Shown here in pieces: positions 27,930 through 35,483 of a stretch of 64,000 bases of DNA (positions within the stretch are counted from its first letter, which is position 1; every line of letters starts with the position of its first letter). The stretch lies in contig NZ_AANZ01000002.1 of the NCBI RefSeq assembly GCF_000153105.1, positions 62,001 through 126,000 of the forward strand, read 5' to 3'. The notes under the pieces are model-generated. The model was not told where the DNA came from and did not search any database. It saw only the letters and a program-made list of their open reading frames with translations. The position numbers were made by a program, and so were the translations under genes. The stretch comes from Blastopirellula marina DSM 3645. Lineage in GTDB: Bacteria; Planctomycetota; Planctomycetia; Pirellulales; Pirellulaceae.

Positions 27930-28955
27930 ATGCGTTCAAGACCAGCTTCACGAACGTTAGGTTTCACTCTCGTCGAACTCCTGGTCGTCATCGCCATTAT
28001 CGGCGTATTGATTGGACTGCTGCTTCCAGCCGTCCAGCAAGCTCGTGAAGCCGCTCGGCGGATGCATTGCAGCAATAATCTGAAGCAGATTGGTCTCGCG
28101 ATGCACAGCTATGCGGACACCTTTAAAACGCTGCCGCCGGGGGCAATTTGTTTGGCTTCGGAAGGGGACATTACCTCCAACACGCACGACGCAGACGAGT
28201 TTCCCCGCGAGGCCTATTGGACCGCTACGTGGGCGACGATGTTGCTTCCCTTCCTGGAACAAGCGAACTTGCACGCGCAGTACGACTTCAATTCGGTCGT
28301 GGCCGACAACGAGGTAGTGACGCAAGTCGAGGTCGCCGGATTCGTTTGTCCCAGTGATTCCAGTTCCTTGAACTTTACGCAAGACAGCCACAACTGCTCG
28401 AAAGGGAACTACGCAGCGGCGGTCAATACCGATGACACCTACAACCGCCGAGACTGGGGAGACCCTTTCTTTCGCGGCCCCTTCAATCCTCGTTACCAAT
28501 ATGGCGCCAAGTTCCGCGACATCACCGATGGAACATCCAACACGATCTTGGTCGGCGAGATCCTAAAGTGCAGCATGGGAACGATCCAGGAAGGGGATTC
28601 CCGCGGCGCGTGGGCTCATCCGGCCGGCAGCCTTTTCGCGCTCAACGGCGACTCTACCCAGAACCCCTTCAATGCCTCCGATCACGGCGGCATCAATTCC
28701 GACGCTCGCCTGGCGGGAAATGATAATAGGGATTACCCCGGCTATTGCGACAACTCGGTTGTCGACGATGCTCAGCTCTCGTGCAACGACACGCGATCTG
28801 AGTTCGCCAATATCCTGATGCGAAGCCGTCATCCCGGCGGCGCGATGAGCGTCTTGGCGGACGGTTCAGTTCGCTTTCTTTCTGAGACCGGCGACAAGCA
28901 AATGCTTTTTAGGATGATTGCGATTGGTGACGGCCAGGTAATTTCAGATTTTTAA
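27930..28955 (+). CDS. DUF1559 prepilin-like protein
   Basis: ATG 27930 follows ACGGAG and gives a standard leader ([18 protein letters not shown]); the extension to 27879 is not protein-like. The 341-residue protein has the prepilin helix and the [22 protein letters not shown] segment, [11 protein letters not shown], and the C-terminal H-x9-DG motif ([12 protein letters not shown]). It is a paralogue of the gene at 18863-19798 and is likewise followed by a lipoprotein gene. Confidence 0.93.
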   Translation: MRSRPASRTLGFTLVELLVVIAIIGVLIGLLLPAVQQAREAARRMHCSNNLKQIGLAMHSYADTFKTLPPGAICLASEGDITSNTHDADEFPREAYWTATWATMLLPFLEQANLHAQYDFNSVVADNEVVTQVEVAGFVCPSDSSSLNFTQDSHNCSKGNYAAAVNTDDTYNRRDWGDPFFRGPFNPRYQYGAKFRDITDGTSNTILVGEILKCSMGTIQEGDSRGAWAHPAGSLFALNGDSTQNPFNASDHGGINSDARLAGNDNRDYPGYCDNSVVDDAQLSCNDTRSEFANILMRSRHPGGAMSVLADGSVRFLSETGDKQMLFRMIAIGDGQVISDF

Positions 28956-28962
28956 GTAAACC

Positions 28963-29391
28963 ATGAAAACTAGCAGTTACCCCGATATGACAAACCGACC
29001 ATTTGCGATTTTCGCCCTCTTGCTGACCGCCGCCGTTTCTTGCGTTGGCTGTAACACGGGGCCTCCTGCGCTGACGGCGGAACAAAAAGCGAAGAACATC
29101 GACCGCTTCGGCGACGAGGTTCGGACCCAGATATTCGCGGCAATTCAACTGACCCGGCGAACAAACGGCTCAAGCCTTCACCACGCCGATACGCTTCTAG
29201 AAAACCTGAGTGGCCGGAGCCCGTCGTCTGTGACTGGATACGAGCAACAATACGACCAACTCGAAGCGGCGATCGCGAAGGCCGCTAAAAGCGTCACCAC
29301 CGAGGAACTGGACGAATTGGCGGTACAAGTCGAGCAACTGCCCGGCTCGGTCACCTACAAGGAGGTTCGCGGAGGACGCGAGCCCGACTAG
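28963..29391 (+). CDS. Small lipoprotein
   Basis: The 142-residue protein has a lipoprotein signal (FAIFALLLTAAVSCVGC). ATG 28963 is used; ATG 28987 in the same frame is equally plausible and leaves a more usual n-region. The mature part is helical, Glu/Gln-rich (YEQQYDQLEAAIAKAAKS) and has no recognised domain. It starts 8 bases after the DUF1559 stop, as in the other DUF1559/lipoprotein pair. Confidence 0.78.
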   Translation: MKTSSYPDMTNRPFAIFALLLTAAVSCVGCNTGPPALTAEQKAKNIDRFGDEVRTQIFAAIQLTRRTNGSSLHHADTLLENLSGRSPSSVTGYEQQYDQLEAAIAKAAKSVTTEELDELAVQVEQLPGSVTYKEVRGGREPD

Positions 29392-29612
29392 TTCCAAGCC
29401 GATGAACGTAGCACGCAAGTTTGTCGCTTGACAAGGCGCACGAATCCGGGGTCCATTACCCAGGAAATCCCGAACCCACTGCGATCGCTCGGCGGCCGAG
29501 AAGGCCGATTCGAGGTTGCCTCGCTGCGCGATGACGATTTGAGGCGCTAATCGACCCAATTACTGGTCGCGTCTTGCACGGCTTTGTTCCGTCTGGACCT
29601 TTGCATCAAAAA

Positions 29613-29964
29613 AGCTGCGGTCCAGTCCCAGGTTTCAGTTCAAAAAAAACAACGGTCCGGTCCAGTCCCAGGTTTCGATCCGAAAAAACAGCGGTCCAGT
29701 CCAGTCCTAGGTTTCGATCCGAAAAAACAGCGGTCCGGTCCAGTCCCAGGTTTCGATCCGAAAAAACAGCGGTCCGGTCCAGTCCCAGGTTTCGATCCGA
29801 AAAGTCAGCGGTCCAGTCCAGTCCCAGGTTTCGATCCGAAAAGTCAGCGGTCCGGTCCAGTCCCAGGTTTCGATCCGAAAAGTCAGCGGTCCGGTCCAGT
29901 CCCAGGTTTCGATCCGAAAAGTCAGCGGTCCAGTCCAGTCCCAGGTTTCGATCCGAGAAAACGG
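29613..29964. repeat. 39-bp tandem repeat array (about 9 units)
   Basis: Eight units follow each other with exact 39-base spacing from 29653, preceded by one degenerate 40-base unit at 29613-29652. The unit begins CGGTCCGGTCCAGTCCCAGG and continues TTTCGATCCGAAAAGTCAG. Units differ mainly at two places: CGGTCCGG/CGGTCCAG, and AAAACAG/AAGTCAG in the last third. The first units carry AAAACAG and the later ones AAGTCAG. It lies between the ends of two convergent genes. Because 39 is a multiple of three, all plus frames stay open through it, so the long frames here are not evidence of coding. Confidence 0.92.
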
Positions 29965-29983
29965 GGTGCGGTGGAGTTTGGGT

Positions 29984-30802
29984 TTAGACGCCCAAGTACT
30001 CTTCCAGCGTTTCGCGAATCATGACGACGTCGGCTTCGCCGCCGGTCCAGATGTGATAGTTGATCGCGTGCAGATGGGCGGCGATGGTTAGGCCGTCGTG
30101 GAGGGTCGCTTCGCGCTCTTGCACGGCTTGGCCCAGTTCGTCGCGGGGGGTGATCGCCAAGTCGACGACGGTCATCTGTTTGGTGAGGGTCGTCAGATCA
30201 AACAACAGCGCACTATTGTCATCGCCAGTTTGGATCACGATGTCGACATCGACCAGCGGCAGCGGCTTTTCGGCCAGCTCGTAGGTGGTCTCGATCTCAT
30301 ATTCTTCGTGCAGCCGAATCGCCAGCGATTGGCCTGGTTCGTCTGCGGCGGCGAAGATCGTCATTTTTTGCGGCTTCAGGGTCGCCAACTGAGCGGCGAT
30401 CGCGCGACCGCGGCCATCGGCGCCGGCGATCACGATCCGCTTGTCTTGAACATCCGACAGCACGGCGGCGACGGCGGCCGCTTCCGTATTTTCACCATGC
30501 AATTTGCCGCGGCGAATCGCGACGCAATTGGCCAATCCGCCGATCTCGACGACCGGCGTTTTTTCGTCGACCAGCGCCACCGCTTGTTGCAAGAAGGGAG
30601 CGGCGATCGCGGCGCCGAGAAAGCCAAGCGCCTTGGCGCCGTGCAGCGCTGCAGCAAAGTCGTTGGGCTCGACTTCCAGCGTCAGGCAGCGCCAGTCGCA
30701 GCCGGCGGCCTCGAAGCATTTTTCCATGACGTACTGCGTCGGATTTCCCGCGGCGGGATAGCCAAGCGAACAGACAATCTCTTGGAGCGTTTCGTGCGTC
30801 AT
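29984..30802 (-). CDS. Shikimate dehydrogenase-like protein lacking catalytic residues
   Basis: Start ATG 30802; the in-frame upstream extension is Arg-rich and unlike the family. The 272-residue protein follows the AroE plan: N-terminal substrate domain (GYPAAGNPTQYVMEKCFEAAG) and a nucleotide-binding domain (VIAGADGRGRAIAAQL, about 130-145). Key AroE residues are changed: the Ser pair of the shikimate site is absent, the NVTxPxK loop reads AIAAPFLQQ (no catalytic Lys) and NTD reads NTE. Cofactor binding may persist but normal dehydrogenase activity is doubtful. It could also be a quinate/shikimate relative with another substrate. Confidence 0.78.
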   Translation of the reverse strand: MTHETLQEIVCSLGYPAAGNPTQYVMEKCFEAAGCDWRCLTLEVEPNDFAAALHGAKALGFLGAAIAAPFLQQAVALVDEKTPVVEIGGLANCVAIRRGKLHGENTEAAAVAAVLSDVQDKRIVIAGADGRGRAIAAQLATLKPQKMTIFAAADEPGQSLAIRLHEEYEIETTYELAEKPLPLVDVDIVIQTGDDNSALLFDLTTLTKQMTVVDLAITPRDELGQAVQEREATLHDGLTIAAHLHAINYHIWTGGEADVVMIRETLEEYLGV

Positions 30803-30860
30803 GTGTTGGGCGAAAGAAAAATCGTTACGGCCGCTACATTCTGTAGCTTTCGGGGCCCCG

Positions 30861-31700
30861 ATGCAACGACCCCGACGCCTGCGGCGCTTCCCTTGGCTGT
30901 GGCCGGCAATCATGCTGAAGGGTATGACTCCCCTCCGACTACTCCGTTTGCTCTTTCTCGCGGCCACTTTGGCGGTCGATGCGGCGCTGTTGGCCGCGGC
31001 CGAAAAATGGGGCGCTCGCAGTATCCCCGGCGTTTTGCTACTTGGGGGTCTGTTGGCCCAATGCGGGGCGGCCGCGATTTACTTGGGACTAGCGCCGCGG
31101 CGGCAATTGGCGTTTCGCTTGTTGGTCGGCTTTGCGGCGGCAGTTACGGCCGCATTATTGATGTCGCGACTCACTCCGCTCACTTGGCAAGTTTGGCTCG
31201 CGGCGCTCTCGGCGCTGGTGACCCTGATCGCCGGGCCGATTTTGGCCAGTCGCGTTCTGACGATGACCAAACGTCAATTTTCGCTGGCCGAGATTTTGGG
31301 GCTGACCACGTTGATCGCCATTTTTTGCGCCGCGCTGCGATCGCTGCCGCTACAGATCGAATACGCCGGTCTGCTGTTGGGATGCCTGACGGCGATGGCC
31401 GCACTGACTTGGTTGGCCGCCTGGCTGATCGCGACCGAAAGAAATGGCCCGCTGTCGCAAGCCGCGCTGATCGTCGCCGCGTTTGGATTAGGTCAACTGA
31501 CAGGTGCGATCGACGCTTCGCCGGCGGCCGGCTTCTTCGCATCGACCATTTTTACCGCGATGGCCGTCTACTTTCTGATTTGGATGCTCGTCGAGAAACA
31601 TGGCGCCCAGCCCCCAAAGATTTCGGCGGAAGATTCCACCGACGATGCAGAACCGGTGCTGCTGCCGCTAGCGAGCGGCTCGACGACGCCTACTCGCTGA
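30861..31700 (+). CDS. Polytopic membrane protein of unknown function
   Basis: The frame opens at 30801, but ATG 30861, 30912 or 30924 are more likely starts; 30861 is used here (279 aa). About eight hydrophobic helices follow (for example LLRLLFLAATLAVDAALLAA and LLGCLTAMAALTWLAAWLI). The acidic C-terminal tail is EDSTDDAEP. No domain is recognised. It is divergent from the AroE-like gene with only about 60 bases between starts. Confidence 0.65.
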   Translation: MQRPRRLRRFPWLWPAIMLKGMTPLRLLRLLFLAATLAVDAALLAAAEKWGARSIPGVLLLGGLLAQCGAAAIYLGLAPRRQLAFRLLVGFAAAVTAALLMSRLTPLTWQVWLAALSALVTLIAGPILASRVLTMTKRQFSLAEILGLTTLIAIFCAALRSLPLQIEYAGLLLGCLTAMAALTWLAAWLIATERNGPLSQAALIVAAFGLGQLTGAIDASPAAGFFASTIFTAMAVYFLIWMLVEKHGAQPPKISAEDSTDDAEPVLLPLASGSTTPTR

Positions 31701-31917
31701 TCTGCAGCAAGCGAAACAAGGCCGCCAGCGGCGTGCTAGCGCCCCAGGTCGTACATGCGACCGAATGCGTTTGGTTACCGACAGGGGGCGCGAGACCGTC
31801 GAGCGGCGCTCCCAGCATCGCTGCAATCGCCAACAGCCCGCAGCCTTCGATCAGCAACATGTTGGCGAAACCGCGCAACGTGGATGCTGATTTACGTGTT
31901 CGACCCGATCGCTGCAT
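31690..31917 (-). CDS. Small hypothetical protein (75 aa)
   Basis: The ATG at 31917 is preceded on the minus strand by GGAGGAAG with about 7-base spacing, a strong site. The protein has a basic N-terminus (RSGRTRKSASTLRG) and a hydrophobic stretch (FANMLLIEGCGLLAIAAML, about 17-35), so it may be a small membrane protein. It overlaps the convergent gene by 11 bases. No family is recognised. Confidence 0.5.
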   Translation of the reverse strand: MQRSGRTRKSASTLRGFANMLLIEGCGLLAIAAMLGAPLDGLAPPVGNQTHSVACTTWGASTPLAALFRLLQISE

Positions 31918-32003
31918 GACGCTACTTCCTCCGTAAAGCCTTCGGTTGTTGCGGTGCTCCTTGCTGCCGCGGGCTTTCTACGGTGGCACGACTCGTTTGG
32001 TTC

Positions 32004-32225
32004 TTACGCCGTTTCGTAAAGGACGACCATAATGACATCGGACGGGGGAAAACGGAGCGGGCCCGATGCGCTTCCGGTCGGTTCGCCCAACGGCGACGTT
32101 TGGGGGGCGATATTGCCAAAGATCTGCAAAACGCGAACTCCCGACTCTTTCAGCCAAGCGTTCACTTCCGCTTCGGTTTGCGAAACTTCACTCTCGACCG
32201 ACATAAAGATCTTGATCTGTTGCAT
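32004..32225 (-). CDS. Small hypothetical protein (73 aa)
   Basis: Start ATG 32225, with CAGGAG about 9 bases upstream. The protein is hydrophilic at first (IKIFMSVESEVSQTEAEVNAWLKESG), then RVLQIFGNIAPQTSP and a C-terminal strand SDVIMVVLYE. It has no signal peptide. It resembles a family of short planctomycete proteins seen often near signalling genes (impression, not checked). Function unknown. Confidence 0.62.
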   Translation of the reverse strand: MQQIKIFMSVESEVSQTEAEVNAWLKESGVRVLQIFGNIAPQTSPLGEPTGSASGPLRFPPSDVIMVVLYETA

Positions 32226-32363
32226 CGCTACGGCTCCTGGCTAGAATTCCCGACGTCTCATCCACGCATCGCACGGCGGCGATGGATTCCTTCGTGTTGT
32301 CAATGCGTTACACTAAAGCGCGTCGCCGCTCGTCGCAATGCTCCTTCTGACTCCGCCATCGTG

Positions 32364-33086
32364 ATGCCGATCGAATCCCAGCGCCCGCAACGGGAATCGC
32401 TATTCTCGCAACTGGTGATCGCCGCCAGCGCGTTGCTGGTGATGTGCTGCGTATTGGCTGCGATCGGCTGGGGAATTTCGTTGGCGACGGCGCCTCCCGC
32501 GCGGCCCGAAGACCCGACAGACGAAAACGAAGTGGTCGCTCAATTTCGTGAAATCGGCCTGGAAGTCGGACGCAACAGCGAAGATCAAATCCAAGTGGTC
32601 GCGACTCGCTATCCGCTGCTGTTGACCGACCAAGAGTTGGCGATCGTCGACGGCCTGCCCCACTTGGAAGTCCTCGATCTGCGCGGCGCTCCGATCACCG
32701 GTCAGGCGCTGGTCCATCTCGAAAACTTGCCGAAGCTGCGCGAGCTGTATCTGGGCGGCAGCGTGATCACCGATGTCGAGCAGACGCTGTTTCGCACGAC
32801 CATCACTGACGCCGCATTGCCGTCTATCGCAAAGCTGAAAACGCTACGCGTGCTAAGTCTTGCCCGCACCGGAATCACCGACGCCGGCATCGCCCCGTTG
32901 GCCGAGTTGCCCGACTTGGAAGATCTGTTTTTGGTCGACGTCGAAGTAACCGACGCCGCGATCGAAGACCTGGCGAAACTGAAGTCGCTGAAACATCTCT
33001 ATCTGCACGAGACGCCGATCACCGCCGCAGGGGTGAAGCGATTGCAGAGACTGTTGCCCGAGACGGATGTGCAGCACACGCATTGA
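32364..33086 (+). CDS. Membrane-anchored leucine-rich repeat protein
   Basis: ATG 32364 is the first start that gives a clear N-terminal anchor (FSQLVIAASALLVMCCVLAAIGW, about 14-36). GTG 32361 immediately before is in frame. The 240-residue protein then has leucine-rich repeats from about 90 on: LEVLDLRGAPITGQALVHL, LRELYLGG, LRVLSLARTGITDAGIAPL, LEDLFLVDVEVTDAAI and LKHLYLHETPITAAGVKRL. They are of the bacterial GALA-like short type. It probably mediates protein contacts on the periplasmic face. The 3' end is followed by a GA-rich repeat motif. Confidence 0.85.
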   Translation: MPIESQRPQRESLFSQLVIAASALLVMCCVLAAIGWGISLATAPPARPEDPTDENEVVAQFREIGLEVGRNSEDQIQVVATRYPLLLTDQELAIVDGLPHLEVLDLRGAPITGQALVHLENLPKLRELYLGGSVITDVEQTLFRTTITDAALPSIAKLKTLRVLSLARTGITDAGIAPLAELPDLEDLFLVDVEVTDAAIEDLAKLKSLKHLYLHETPITAAGVKRLQRLLPETDVQHTH

Positions 33087-33093
33087 GAAGAGG

Positions 33094-33124
33094 AAAAGTG
33101 GAAAGCCGAAAGCGGAAGGCGGTG
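33094..33124 (+). repeat. Solitary copy of the 31-bp GA-rich motif
   Basis: Starting 7 bases after the LRR stop codon, 31 bases match the terminal repeats of the element at 53774-54204. Against the reverse complement of that element's right repeat there are four mismatches (27 of 31 identical). The orientation is that of the element's left repeat. No partner repeat or four-helix gene lies beside it. Confidence 0.6.
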
Positions 33125-33144
33125 CAGAGAAGAGGAGCAGTCTG

Positions 33145-33492
33145 TTATCGCCAAGCAAACAGCTTCACCCGATTCCCGTCGGGATCGTTCAGTTTTAGTT
33201 CGCGGAAACCTTCGGGGTTTTCTTGGGCGACGAGCGCGATGCTCTTGCCGTTGAGGTATTCGCGCCAGACGTCGAAGTCGTCGACTTCGATAGCCAGACT
33301 GACGGTCGCTTGGCCGGCGATCGCATCATCGCGAGCGAGCAGCGCGATCCGGAAACCTTCGCTGCACAGCAGCGCATAGCCTTCTTCCATCTGCCGAACG
33401 CCAACTTGCAAACGCAGCACGTCGCGATACCAATCGAGCATCGATTCAAATCGCGCGGTGCGGATCTCGACGGCGAAGAGTTCCCCTTTCAT
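33145..33492 (-). CDS. Glyoxalase/VOC superfamily protein
   Basis: A 115-residue single VOC domain: strand ELFAVEIRTARFESMLDWYRDVL typical of the first beta-alpha unit, VSLAIEVDDFDVWREYL in the second, and PDGNRVKLF at the end with the usual final Asp-Gly-Asn. Metal ligands are not fully evident (no clear terminal Glu), so glyoxalase activity is not claimed. It is the last of three minus-strand genes with the redoxin and a secreted protein. Confidence 0.85.
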   Translation of the reverse strand: MKGELFAVEIRTARFESMLDWYRDVLRLQVGVRQMEEGYALLCSEGFRIALLARDDAIAGQATVSLAIEVDDFDVWREYLNGKSIALVAQENPEGFRELKLNDPDGNRVKLFAWR

Positions 33493-33503
33493 GACGGCGT
33501 CGC

Positions 33504-34070
33504 CTATGCTTCCATCGCTGCGAGAATGTCGACCAATTGCGGATGATCGGCCGAGTTGCGAGGAAGATGCGCCAATCGCAACATGCCGGCGGTATCGACG
33601 ACAAATGTTCCTTGCAACTGCAAGAGGTCGCCTGTCGGCTTCCCAAATCCGCTGCGGATCACGGCGCCCAATCCCGGCAGCCAGACTTGCGGTCCAGCGA
33701 CTTGCGACACGTTGCCGCGGGGAACGCGAAACGCCTGGTACGCCGCACGATGCGGATCGACCAGGACGTCAAACGGCAACTGCATTCCGTCTTGCAATTG
33801 CTGCGCACGTTCGTGCGTCCCCATGGTGATGAAGACGACGTCGCCGTTATGCTGCTGAATCTCGGGATAGTCGAGCTTCAACTGCTTGGCGCGGTCACGA
33901 CAAAAGGTGCAACCAAGATGCCGCGCGAACTGAATCAGCAGCGGGCGCTGGCTCCAGCGATCGGCCAACGCCACACGTTCTCCGCGGCAATCTTGCACCG
34001 CGACCTTGGGGGCCGCTTCGCCGATGGTCAAACGATCTGAAGTCGCCGCAATATCCATGGTGCAATTCAC
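33504..34070 (-). CDS. AhpC/TSA-type thiol peroxidase-like protein
   Basis: A 188-residue thioredoxin-fold protein. The active segment RHLGCTFCRDRAKQL carries a Cys-x-x-Cys and matches the AhpC/TSA_2 (SelL/PRXL2-like) group. FITMGTHERAQQLQDGMQLPFDVLVDPHRAAYQAF is the following strand-helix unit. GTG 34070 overlaps the upstream stop in a GTGA; ATG 34058 is an alternative. It probably reduces peroxides or acts as an oxidoreductase in the cytoplasm. It is translationally coupled to the gene before it. Confidence 0.87.
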   Translation of the reverse strand: MNCTMDIAATSDRLTIGEAAPKVAVQDCRGERVALADRWSQRPLLIQFARHLGCTFCRDRAKQLKLDYPEIQQHNGDVVFITMGTHERAQQLQDGMQLPFDVLVDPHRAAYQAFRVPRGNVSQVAGPQVWLPGLGAVIRSGFGKPTGDLLQLQGTFVVDTAGMLRLAHLPRNSADHPQLVDILAAMEA

Positions 34071-34555
34071 TTTGTTGTTTTGGGCGCCGGCTTGATGGGT
34101 TGTTTTTCGCGTTGGGCCGCTGTCTTCTCGAAGAGCTGAAATTCACGCTTCATGTAATCGCCCAGCTGCGTCCGATCGACGCCGTACCAAGTGCGGCCCG
34201 GCGAATCGGCGTCGAGCCGAACGCGCTCGTCGTACAACTTCGCCATCTGGGTCAGCAATTCCTTCTTGGCCATCGGATCTTCGGCCGCAGCCAACTCGGC
34301 TTGCAACTGCATCGCCTTCGCGTTCAGATAGAGCCCGCGTGGAACCTGCTTCTCTTTGGCCCGCTGCTCCATGTAGTCGCTAAACAGCCGCAGAGAATCG
34401 ATTTGCAACTGTGCGTGCCATTGCAAGTATTCCGACAATCCTTCTGGCAACGCAGGTGAGCCCGGCAGCACGCGGACCTCCTGGGAAAGCAGCTTTCCGC
34501 TCAGGACGAGCGAAAGCGCCAGCATTAGCGTCAGGATTGCTTGACGACGGAACAT
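34067..34555 (-). CDS. Exported helical protein of unknown function
   Basis: ATG 34555 has an excellent site (AAGGAGAG, 6-base spacing) and gives a signal peptide (RQAILTLMLALSLVLSGKLLSQ); the upstream open frame is ignored. The 162-residue protein is largely alpha-helical (LQLQAELAAAEDPMAKKELLTQMAKLYDE-like Lys/Glu/Leu pattern) and ends in PIKPAPKTTK. No domain is recognised. It is the first gene of the redoxin operon, so a role near cell-envelope redox balance is possible. Confidence 0.75.
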   Translation of the reverse strand: MFRRQAILTLMLALSLVLSGKLLSQEVRVLPGSPALPEGLSEYLQWHAQLQIDSLRLFSDYMEQRAKEKQVPRGLYLNAKAMQLQAELAAAEDPMAKKELLTQMAKLYDERVRLDADSPGRTWYGVDRTQLGDYMKREFQLFEKTAAQREKQPIKPAPKTTK

Positions 34556-34928
34556 GCGATCTCTCCTTGCGATTTCCAACAAACTCCCTCTAACGGCATT
34601 GTATCGGCTGAAAGTCGCACGGCGCCCAAAGAAGAGCCGGCGACGGAACAATAAATTACGCGTCTCGTCACGAACCGTATTAAAGGAGATCCGTCGCCGA
34701 GGGCGAAAAGAAGGCAACGGCTCCTCCAATGTTTCAATTCGCGGTACTTTGATCGGAGCCGGGCAAATTTCGCGAAAAACTTGTCTCTGCGAATAGAATA
34801 GAGCGGCCAGCTTCCAATATCTTGGCGGTTCGTCTCGCAAGCTAACCAATTACAGAATCACGACTTGCGATGCAATCGGCGTTCCGCAACCCTCTTTTTG
34901 AGTACTATCGCCGATTCCGGCCGCTTCA
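34556..34928. other. Divergent intergenic/promoter region
   Basis: About 370 bases between the minus-strand redoxin operon and the plus-strand sigma factor gene. Both operons must start here. No inverted repeat or strong -35/-10 pair could be singled out. Short open frames are not convincing. Confidence 0.5.
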
Positions 34929-35483
34929 ATGAGCGAACAGCCAACCGACCTGCCAAACGCCGGAGACCAGGCGACTCGCCTGATCCAGACCCACCAAACA
35001 GGGGTCTGGCGGTATTTGCGTTCGTTAGGCTGCAACGATCATGAAGCGGAGGATCTGACGCAAGAAACGTTTCTACGAGTCTTGCAGAAGCCCTTCGACG
35101 ACTTTGATCGGGCCGCCACCGCCGCTTACTTGCGTCGCGTCGCCCACAACTTGCTGATCGATCTACGTCGCCGTCACAAGCGACTGATCGTGACCGATGA
35201 TGTCGAAAAGATCGACGCCTTCTGGCAGCAAGTGACCGTCGCCGATCAAGGAGAGGATGTCATCGCCGTCTTACAGGAATGTTTGGCGTCGCTGTCCAAC
35301 CGGGCGCAAACGGCGCTGCGAATGCGATTTGAAAAGCGCAAGTCGCGGCAAGAGATCGCTGACGCAATAGGCGTAGGCGAGCATGGAGCGAAAAACCTGA
35401 TGCAACGCGCCAAGTCGCAACTGCGCGAATGCATCGAACGAAAACTGCGACTGGAAGACCATTTGTCGACTCGTAAGTCATGA
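34929..35483 (+). CDS. ECF sigma factor
   Basis: A 184-residue sigma-70 family protein. Region 2 is complete (about 15-85): QTGVWRYLRSLGCNDHEAEDLTQETFLRVLQKPF, then YLRRVAHNLLIDLRRRHKR. Region 4 is at about 120-175: LASLSNRAQTALRMRF and SRQEIADAIGVGEHGAKNLMQRAKSQLRE. The stop overlaps the start of the next gene by 4 bases (ATGA), so it is coupled to a membrane protein that may act as its anti-sigma factor. Confidence 0.93.
   Translation: MSEQPTDLPNAGDQATRLIQTHQTGVWRYLRSLGCNDHEAEDLTQETFLRVLQKPFDDFDRAATAAYLRRVAHNLLIDLRRRHKRLIVTDDVEKIDAFWQQVTVADQGEDVIAVLQECLASLSNRAQTALRMRFEKRKSRQEIADAIGVGEHGAKNLMQRAKSQLRECIERKLRLEDHLSTRKS

Noticed and set aside
29613-29964. CRISPR array
   Set aside because: Units are contiguous with no unique spacers; it is a direct tandem repeat.
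29574-30024. Two long plus-strand frames across the 39-bp repeats
   Set aside because: The unit length is a multiple of three, so open frames are expected; no ribosome binding site or conserved ends. Treated as repeat DNA.
30098-31936. 612-codon plus-strand frame
   Set aside because: It spans the opposite strand of the AroE-like gene and then an out-of-frame part of the membrane protein gene; Arg/Gly-rich with no domain.
31922-32119. 65-codon minus-strand frame
   Set aside because: Overlaps the better supported 32004-32225 gene and has a basic, non-protein-like composition.
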